Assembly (NCBI RefSeq): GCF_015207825.1
Contig: NZ_JADEWC010000023.1
Location: forward strand, 1-56,776
DNA from: Cyanobacterium stanieri LEGE 03274
GTDB taxonomy: Bacteria > Cyanobacteriota > Cyanobacteriia > Cyanobacteriales > Cyanobacteriaceae
Length of the DNA stretch: 56,776 nt
Direction: 5' to 3'
Shown here one piece after another: positions 51,303-56,776 of this stretch (positions are counted from its first letter, which is position 1; the number at the start of each line of letters is the position of its first letter). Below the pieces are notes generated by a model, which was given only the letters and a program-made list of their open reading frames with translations, was not told the DNA's origin and did not search any database. The position numbers and the translations under genes were made by a program.

Positions 51303-52805
51303 ATGCTAGAAGCCCAAGTACATTCAGAATTACGCAATTTTTTGCGCTACCATAGCCCTTCTGATTGGGTACATCATCTTACCATGGCAAGACTGGTTGC
51401 CCGTGGACTAAGGTTGGGGCGATCGGCTATAATTCAAACAGGAGTAAATAATCATACCTATGATTTAAGTTATCTTACCCCTGCTCTTTTGTGTGATGAA
51501 ACGGTTATTATTATCACTACCCCTGAAAATCAACAACAATTAATCACCCAAAAAATTCCTTTCTTACAACAAAAATTAGCTACCAATAAGTTAGTTATTA
51601 ATCAATATTCTCCACAACAAAAAAATCATCATAGTTTAATTTTATTAACCCCCCAAGATTGGTTAACAAAAACTATTAATAATCAAATTGATAACTCTAT
51701 ACATACTATCATTGAAGAAGCGGAAAAGTTGCCTCAATTTATTAATGAATATCTGACTATTTCCATTGATATTTATGACTGGTTTACATTGCAAAATTAT
51801 CATGGTAACCGTAAGCCTTACCTGCAAACTCAACTGGCAAAATTAACAAAGTCTGTCTTTAATCATCCTACTAATCCATACAATAGTTATTTATTAGATA
51901 AAAGAGAGAAACACATTATTCAAGATATTATTCTTCAATTAAAACCGAGAAATTCAGTTTTATATCATAAATTACTGAAGCTAAGTGAAAATTTATCAGC
52001 AGAAAAAGAATATATTAATTATGTAGAAATAAATCGTCAGCAAGGACAATTTACTATTAAATCATCTCCCCTAAATTTTGATGATAGTATTAAAACAATT
52101 TGGCAAAAAAAATTCATTACCCTCATTGCCAATTATCTTGCCCCAGAAAAAGAAGCCATAGACTATACCAATAAACTAGGTATAGATAAAAATAATTATA
52201 CCTGTCTCAAATTTTCCCCCCATGCCCCCAATGCGATTCTAAAATTATATTTTCCAGAAAAATTCCTCTTCCCTAATAGCCCGGAGTTTCAAAACTCTGT
52301 TACTAGGGAAATCAGCGCCCTTATTTCCAGCACAAAAATAAATCATCAACCCATTATCATCATCATTGAAGATGTGCCACTACAAGCCCAAATTACTTCT
52401 ATTTTAGCTTCCCAGTTTGGTTCAAGGGTAAAACTTAATCAACTAGACTTTAATAATAATACGGTATTAGTATGTGGCATTAGTTTTTGGTATCAATATC
52501 AAGATAAATTTCCACCACCCCAATTACTAATTATGGCAACTTTACCGATTCCTTCTTTAGAAAATCCCTTGGTTGCCGCCCAAGTTAATCATTATAAACG
52601 TCAAAAAAAAGACTGGTTTCGTTTATATCTTCTGCCTGATGGTATTAAGACTTTGCAACAGTTGACGGTATCTGTGCGCAAAAATCAAGGGGTTTTGGCT
52701 TTGTTGGATAGTCGGGTTAGCTTTCGTAGTTATGGGGGTAGGGTATTAGAGGCGCTCGAACCCTATGCCAAAATTAACTATTTAGATTTAAACTGGTTTA
52801 ATTAG
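51303..52805 (+). CDS. Degenerate DinG/XPD-like helicase (pseudo-enzyme)
   Basis: A 500-residue protein with the outline of DinG/XPD superfamily 2 helicases but without their catalytic residues. Where Walker A should be, residues 44-60 read IIQTGVNNHTYDLSYLT, keeping the xYLTPALL context but not GxGKT/S. Where DEAH should be, residues 136-141 read IIEEAE. At motif VI, near residue 465, LQQLTVSVRKNQGVLALLDS replaces the expected Gln-x-x-Gly-Arg-x-x-Arg, yet the following LLDSRVSFRSYGGRVLEALE block is well kept. The four iron-sulfur cysteines of DinG/XPD are not evident. An ATP-independent DNA-binding or scaffold role is conceivable. A ferredoxin gene follows 30 bp later on the same strand. Confidence 0.7.
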   Translation: MLEAQVHSELRNFLRYHSPSDWVHHLTMARLVARGLRLGRSAIIQTGVNNHTYDLSYLTPALLCDETVIIITTPENQQQLITQKIPFLQQKLATNKLVINQYSPQQKNHHSLILLTPQDWLTKTINNQIDNSIHTIIEEAEKLPQFINEYLTISIDIYDWFTLQNYHGNRKPYLQTQLAKLTKSVFNHPTNPYNSYLLDKREKHIIQDIILQLKPRNSVLYHKLLKLSENLSAEKEYINYVEINRQQGQFTIKSSPLNFDDSIKTIWQKKFITLIANYLAPEKEAIDYTNKLGIDKNNYTCLKFSPHAPNAILKLYFPEKFLFPNSPEFQNSVTREISALISSTKINHQPIIIIIEDVPLQAQITSILASQFGSRVKLNQLDFNNNTVLVCGISFWYQYQDKFPPPQLLIMATLPIPSLENPLVAAQVNHYKRQKKDWFRLYLLPDGIKTLQQLTVSVRKNQGVLALLDSRVSFRSYGGRVLEALEPYAKINYLDLNWFN

Positions 52806-52835
52806 CATATACAACTCATAGTGAGGTTATTATTT

Positions 52836-53156
52836 ATGCCCATGGTTGAATTTCAAGGAAAAAAAATTCATTGTCAAGTAGGAGACAATTTACGTCAAGT
52901 TTTACTGAAAAATGATGCCCCGTTGTACAATGGCAAGGCTAAATATATTAATTGTATGGGTATTGGTAGTTGCGGTACTTGTGCGGTGCAAATACTCGGT
53001 GAGGTAAATTCCCCTAACTGGAAAGATAAGGCTAGACGCTTTTTATGGCCCCATTCCCCTGAGAAGGATTTACGTTTGGCTTGTCAAACTAAGGTTTTGG
53101 GTGATATTAAGGTGATTAAGTATGCTGGTTTTTGGGGGGAGAAAACTCATTTTTAG
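52836..53156 (+). CDS. 2Fe-2S ferredoxin-like protein
   Basis: A 106-residue 2Fe-2S protein. The cluster ligands are C40, C46, C49 (CMGIGSCGTC, spacing x5-x2) and C83 (LACQT), a spacing closer to adrenodoxin-type than to photosynthetic plant-type ferredoxin (x4-x2). The insert KDKARRFLWPHSPEKDLRLA precedes the last Cys. The frame opens with GTG at 52821, but ATG 52836 has GAGG 9 bases upstream and gives the expected N-terminus. It is probably cytoplasmic and co-transcribed with the degenerate helicase gene. The redox partner is unknown. Confidence 0.85.
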   Translation: MPMVEFQGKKIHCQVGDNLRQVLLKNDAPLYNGKAKYINCMGIGSCGTCAVQILGEVNSPNWKDKARRFLWPHSPEKDLRLACQTKVLGDIKVIKYAGFWGEKTHF

Positions 53157-53380
53157 GTTGAAAAAAAATTAATATTTTTCTTTGTTTTGGTGTCACAAGC
53201 ATGATATACTATAAGATAATGGGAATATTGACGCTTAGTAACAAAAAGATAGATTTCCATTATAAAATTAACTATTGTAATAATCTCACGAAAAACGGCC
53301 ATAGTCAAGAAAAAAGAATTTTTGTAATATATTGTCATAATTAAGGTGCGCTGAATGGATCAAGGGATTGTTAAATCCCA

Positions 53381-54820
53381 TTAAACAGAGCCAAAAACTT
53401 CAATATTATTGAAAACACAAACGGGGGAAGCGTGTCCGACTCTAATCATTTGATTGGGTTCGCCTTTGCCACAAATGGGAGTGCCGAAAACGTCTTTAGT
53501 GGATTCGTCCCCCACGGAGGTAAGGTTGTGCCAAAAATGTTGGGTAACACCTCTATAATTAGGATTACGTAGGGTTTTAGTTAATTGACCATGTTCGATG
53601 AGACGAGCATATTCACAGCCAAACTGAAATTTATTACGATAATCATCAATGGACCATGAGCGATTAGATTCCATATAAATGCCATGTTCTATGGTGCTAA
53701 TTAACTGCTGAAAACTTTCATTGCCTGATTCTAGGTTTAAGTTTGCCATGCGATCAATGGGGGGGCGATTCCATGAACAAGCTCGACTGTTGGCAACACC
53801 TTCAACCTTAGCCCTAGATTGACTTTCAAGGCTTCCTAATCCCCTTAATAAGATACCGTCTTGAATTAAATATTGCTTTTGGGCTTCTATGCCGGTATCA
53901 TCAAAACCATAACTAGCTAGTTCTCCTGCATAGGTAGGATCGAAGGTGATGTTCATTTTCGGTGAGCCGTAGGCAAGGTTGCCAAAGTCTTCTAATTTGA
54001 CAAAACTACTTCCTGCGTAGTTTCTTTCGTCTCCCAAGATGCGATCTAATTCGAGGGGGTGTCCAACACTTTCATGGATTTGTAACATCATTTGATCGGG
54101 AGCTAATACTAGGGTGGTTTTGGTATTAGGACATTCTTGCGCTTGGGTAAGGGCGATCGCACTTTCTCCTATTTCCTGCGCCCGTTGTAAAATCAGGGCC
54201 GGATTAATAATTTCTGCCCCTCCCTGATAACATCTGGCCAACATCCCATTATCACTACGCTTTTGAACAATATTACCATCCATAGCCACGGCACTATAAT
54301 CCGTTGATACCATGGAAAATTGCTGATAAATATTAGCACCATTACTACTGACAAAATAATGATCAACTTCAGTCACCATAGCCAATGCAGTGGTTTTAAC
54401 CACCGAAGAAGATACCTTCAACCCATGGCACACTTGAACTAATAAATCATTAATGTCTTTAATGGTCAAAGTGTCTAAGGGTTTTACCCGAGAAGACTGA
54501 TAAACCCCCTGACGAGGAGGACGAATCTTATCCCTATCAAAAGTAAAAATCCCCCACCGTTTAGCAGCCCTTGCCTGTTGCTGTGCATGATAAACTGCCC
54601 TTTGAATACTATCAAAATCAAGGCGATTGGTGGCACAATAACCCATTTGCCCTTCCACTAAAACTTCTACCATTACCCCTCGACTTATTCTTTTACCGTG
54701 GTATTGAGGTTGAGCATCTCGAAAATTATGGGTTTGATTTTTTTCCAAAATATATCTTAACCCTATCCAATCAGCACTACTATTTAAATGGGCAATAATT
54801 TTTTCTAAGTCGATATTCAT
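53381..54820 (-). CDS. TldD/PmbA family metalloprotease
   Basis: A TldD/PmbA-family protein of 479 residues, the length of TldD. The zinc motif HExxxH is present in MLQIHESVGHPLELDRILGD, with the downstream third-ligand region near the C-terminus (FGTPICGKGEPNQMIRVGHA), so this is the catalytic TldD type rather than PmbA. The family processes microcin-like peptides and degrades antitoxins in E. coli; the cyanobacterial substrate is not known. SRACSWNRPPIDRMANLNLE is also typical. It follows gun4 by 4 bp on the same strand and is probably in its operon. Confidence 0.92.
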   Translation of the reverse strand: MNIDLEKIIAHLNSSADWIGLRYILEKNQTHNFRDAQPQYHGKRISRGVMVEVLVEGQMGYCATNRLDFDSIQRAVYHAQQQARAAKRWGIFTFDRDKIRPPRQGVYQSSRVKPLDTLTIKDINDLLVQVCHGLKVSSSVVKTTALAMVTEVDHYFVSSNGANIYQQFSMVSTDYSAVAMDGNIVQKRSDNGMLARCYQGGAEIINPALILQRAQEIGESAIALTQAQECPNTKTTLVLAPDQMMLQIHESVGHPLELDRILGDERNYAGSSFVKLEDFGNLAYGSPKMNITFDPTYAGELASYGFDDTGIEAQKQYLIQDGILLRGLGSLESQSRAKVEGVANSRACSWNRPPIDRMANLNLESGNESFQQLISTIEHGIYMESNRSWSIDDYRNKFQFGCEYARLIEHGQLTKTLRNPNYRGVTQHFWHNLTSVGDESTKDVFGTPICGKGEPNQMIRVGHASPVCVFNNIEVFGSV

Positions 54821-54824
54821 GGAT

Positions 54825-55538
54825 TTATGGGGTGGTAGTGGTGAGGGCGTTTTCTGTTACCCAAGCGGGATGGGCGAATAAGGCATCAATTTCCCTTACC
54901 CCTCGTAGTTGATTAGACAAGGGAAGATGCCCCAGGGGCGCACTTAAATCCCAGATAAATTCTTGGGGATACTTTGTCCATCTATTACCATCTTTCCATT
55001 TTAACTTTGCCCAAAGTTCGATATAGTCTTTTCCTTGGGATAACCAAATTTTGCGCTGAATACTATAACCGAATTTACCTTCTGAATAAACATTCCATAA
55101 TAGGTCAATGGTATGTAAATCATTGATAGGAAATTTAGCGATTTCAGTAAAGTAAAGCCATTTTCTTTGGGTAGCTTTTTCCCCTGCTATTTCACAGAGT
55201 TTTACCCTAGTTAAAACATCGGCTTTTTGATATTCTTTAATGATTAAAAGTTCTTGTAATTCTGAGTAGTCTATATTTAAAGATGATTGAGGGTGAACGA
55301 TTCCTTGGGGGATTTTATCTTCTATAAAATTAATATTTTCTTGGTTATCACTATTTTTTAATGTTTGGTATATTTTCCCTAAAACTGGATTAGGAGAATG
55401 TCCTTGAGATGAAGATAAAAACTCTCTTAGAAACTGGTATCCTTCTTCCCCTTTGGCGATAAGATCATCAATAAGTTTTAGTTTATTTTTGTCAGATGCC
55501 TGATTAAATTTTTCGGTGAGAGTCCCTAATTCATTCAT
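54825..55538 (-). CDS. gun4: Gun4, porphyrin-binding regulator of Mg-chelatase
   Basis: Gun4 binds protoporphyrin IX and Mg-protoporphyrin and stimulates magnesium chelatase in chlorophyll synthesis. The 237-residue protein has the cyanobacterial N-terminal helical (HEAT-like) domain (KLKLIDDLIAKGEEGYQFLR) and the GUN4 core: LQELLIIKEYQKADVLTRVK, INDLHTIDLLWNVYSEGKFG, YSIQRKIWLSQGKDYIELW and WDLSAPLGHLPLSNQL. Length matches the Synechocystis protein. The stop lies 4 bp before the tldD-like start, indicating co-transcription, although no functional link to a TldD protease is known to me. Confidence 0.95.
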   Translation of the reverse strand: MNELGTLTEKFNQASDKNKLKLIDDLIAKGEEGYQFLREFLSSSQGHSPNPVLGKIYQTLKNSDNQENINFIEDKIPQGIVHPQSSLNIDYSELQELLIIKEYQKADVLTRVKLCEIAGEKATQRKWLYFTEIAKFPINDLHTIDLLWNVYSEGKFGYSIQRKIWLSQGKDYIELWAKLKWKDGNRWTKYPQEFIWDLSAPLGHLPLSNQLRGVREIDALFAHPAWVTENALTTTTP

Positions 55539-55580
55539 GTTTACTAAAGTTTAATTATCTATCTGCACTAATGCTATATT

Positions 55581-56054
55581 TTATTTATTAATATCTAAAA
55601 TTTTATTGATAATTTTAGTGGTTGAAGTTGGTATTTCAATGTCAACTAGTTTAATTTTACCACCATAGGCGAATACAGCAGGGGATTCGGGCAAAGTTTC
55701 AACGTTATAATCCCCTCCTTTAACATAAATGTCTGGTTGCAGGGTTTCAATAACTTTGGTGGCGGTGGTTTCATAAAAAATAACCACTCCGTCAACGCTA
55801 CCGAGCGCCCCTAAAAGCTCTGCCCTTTGTGCTTCGGGGATAATAGGCCGTTTTGGTTTGATTTGGACTACGCTGCGATCGCCATTTACCCCCACAATCA
55901 ATGTTTTACCTTGCTCTTTTGCCTCCCGAAGATAACGAATATGGCCAACATGGAGTAAATCAAAACAACCATTGGTAAAAACAAGGGGACGCCATTGGCT
56001 AGGATTTTGAGCAATAATAGATTTAAGTTTATCTAAAGAATATATTTTGTTCAT
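55581..56054 (-). CDS. rfaE2: D-glycero-beta-D-manno-heptose 1-phosphate adenylyltransferase-type nucleotidyltransferase (RfaE2)
   Basis: A stand-alone RfaE2/HldE-C-type nucleotidyltransferase of 157 residues. The cytidylyl-/adenylyltransferase motif is TNGCFDLLHVGHIRYLREAK (HxGH), followed by LIVGVNGDRSV, the KPKRPIIPEAQRAELLGAL segment and DIYVKGGDYNVETLPE. C-terminal TSTTKIINKIL matches the family. It activates heptose-1-phosphate for ADP-heptose synthesis; in cyanobacteria the exact sugar is uncertain because classical heptose-containing LPS is not general. The gene starts 1 bp after the stop of the upstream division gene and is surely co-transcribed with it. Confidence 0.9.
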   Translation of the reverse strand: MNKIYSLDKLKSIIAQNPSQWRPLVFTNGCFDLLHVGHIRYLREAKEQGKTLIVGVNGDRSVVQIKPKRPIIPEAQRAELLGALGSVDGVVIFYETTATKVIETLQPDIYVKGGDYNVETLPESPAVFAYGGKIKLVDIEIPTSTTKIINKILDINK

Positions 56055-56055
56055 A

Positions 56056-56776
56056 TTAGGGAATAATTTGACTATTTCTAATTAACCAACGATTATTAAT
56101 TTTAATCAAGTCATATCGCACTAATAAATTAGAATCATAGGACTGTTGACTATTTAATTGCCCATTATTAAAGTATTGAGAATTTTCCCTCACCCTAGCA
56201 GTAACATTGGCTTCTAAGTTATTTTGAGGGTTAAGATTCACCTCCTCGATGGTGACACCATGTTCATAGCGACGATAGGCATTTTGACTACGCAAATTAT
56301 TAACATTACTGCGCCAAATAGATAAAAAAGGATCAGCTAAAACATTCTCTAAAGCCCCTAAGTTATAATCTGGCCCTGTGGCAAGGGCTTTGGCATCTAA
56401 CCAACCATTTACTACTTCTAAAGCGGTGTTAGCTGATAAAGTCTCGGGGATAGATTGGTTATCAACGGCTAATTCTTCGGGTAATTCTATCAGGGATTGA
56501 CCCAAGGATAATTGTAGTTCATTTGTTCTGGATTGATTAAAAACTCGATAAAAAAGAGCGCCAAATATAGCCAACAAGATTATAACCACCAATAGTATAA
56601 GCATGGGGGAGGAATTGGAGGATAAACGATCTTGTTTTTCTCCTTCTTGGGAATATAAAAAGAGGTTATCGTTAGGGGTGGAGGTGTCTTCAGGTTCATC
56701 TTCTTCTTGATCGATTTCGGCTTCAAGGAAAGATGATAAGCCCACGAGGGAAGATTCTTCTTCTTCGGTTTCGGGG
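56056..56776 (-). CDS. ftn2: Ftn2/ZipN (ARC6-like) division protein, C-terminal part
   Basis: The visible 240 residues are the C-terminal part of a longer gene: the frame stays open to the window edge (codons before the GTG at 56745 read PETEEEESSL), so the start at GTG is not accepted. An acidic linker is followed by one transmembrane helix (SPMLILLVVIILLAIFGALF) and a C-terminal IMS/DUF4101 domain with ALEVVNGWLDAKALATGPDY, LENVLADPFLSIWRSNVNNL and RYDLIKINNRWLIRNSQI. This arrangement matches Ftn2/ZipN (ARC6 homologue), which tethers FtsZ to the membrane. The missing N-terminus should carry the J-like domain; that is a prediction. Confidence 0.85.
   Translation of the reverse strand, partial: PETEEEESSLVGLSSFLEAEIDQEEDEPEDTSTPNDNLFLYSQEGEKQDRLSSNSSPMLILLVVIILLAIFGALFYRVFNQSRTNELQLSLGQSLIELPEELAVDNQSIPETLSANTALEVVNGWLDAKALATGPDYNLGALENVLADPFLSIWRSNVNNLRSQNAYRRYEHGVTIEEVNLNPQNNLEANVTARVRENSQYFNNGQLNSQQSYDSNLLVRYDLIKINNRWLIRNSQIIP

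Noticed and set aside
56056-56745. Complete 229-residue gene starting at the GTG at 56745
   Set aside because: The frame is open to the window edge with in-frame acidic codons, and the C-terminal domain belongs to a much longer protein family.

Overview
The window is a 56.8 kb chromosomal segment of a cyanobacterium. The evidence is photosystem II factor Psb28, NDH-1 subunit NdhM, the porphyrin-binding Gun4, an Ftn2/ARC6-like division protein, a DUF3143 protein and a probable DUF1818 protein, and about 27 copies (counted by eye) of the cyanobacterial HIP1 octamer GCGATCGC. The low GC content and the gene content suggest a unicellular chroococcalean of the Cyanobacterium/Geminocystis kind; that genus-level guess is inference.

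Layout. 1-2 kb: 3' part of acnB, ending at a hairpin terminator. 2-5.1 kb: an AT-rich accessory block with xisH, xisI, two tiny overlapping ORFs (42 and 79 aa) and, facing them, an AIPR-family protein with a nuclease-like N-terminus. 5.3-14.8 kb: housekeeping genes (ispG, ruvX, trmB, trxA), a 1496-residue multi-PAS hybrid kinase and a cpdA-like phosphodiesterase. 14.9-18.5 kb: a LOG-family protein, an M16 peptidase-like protein that has lost its zinc motif, and a Dam-type adenine methyltransferase followed by a 49-codon stub that looks like the head of a lost restriction enzyme. 18.9-23.8 kb: tRNA-Leu(GAG), rpsF, a probable DUF1818 protein, tRNA-Pro(GGG), folC and the PBP2 gene. 24-30 kb: the pilMNOQ type IV pilus cluster, flanked by oppositely oriented copies of a palindromic repeat. 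30-34.2 kb: an ABC-2-like membrane protein, a small membrane protein, hisF and a GtrA protein. 34.3-38.4 kb: a second hybrid kinase, with a Cache-type sensor. 38.4-39.8 kb: promoter, L10 leader, attenuator, rplJ and rplL, then tandem terminators. 39.8-43.5 kb: ndhM, tadA, dps, a zinc-ribbon/TM/periplasmic-binding-like protein and a truncated IS630-type ORF. 43.8-50.1 kb: a 1959-residue TamB-like protein and a small unknown. 50.2-53.2 kb: moaB, psb28, a degenerate DinG/XPD-like helicase and a 2Fe-2S ferredoxin. 53.4-56.8 kb, all on the minus strand: tldD-like, gun4, rfaE2 and the C-terminal part of an ftn2/zipN-like gene.

The most interesting signals are these. (1) A symmetric switch from G/T-rich to A/C-rich composition centred on many HIP1 sites, independent of gene strand. 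(2) The xisH-xisI-small pair-AIPR block as a candidate defence locus. (3) rplJ, whose Shine-Dalgarno position and N-terminal alignment point to an AUA start codon. (4) A helicase-like protein that has lost Walker A, DEAH and motif VI and is paired with a ferredoxin. (5) The solitary Dam-type methylase beside a restriction-enzyme stub. Family assignments come from motif recognition only; no database search was run.
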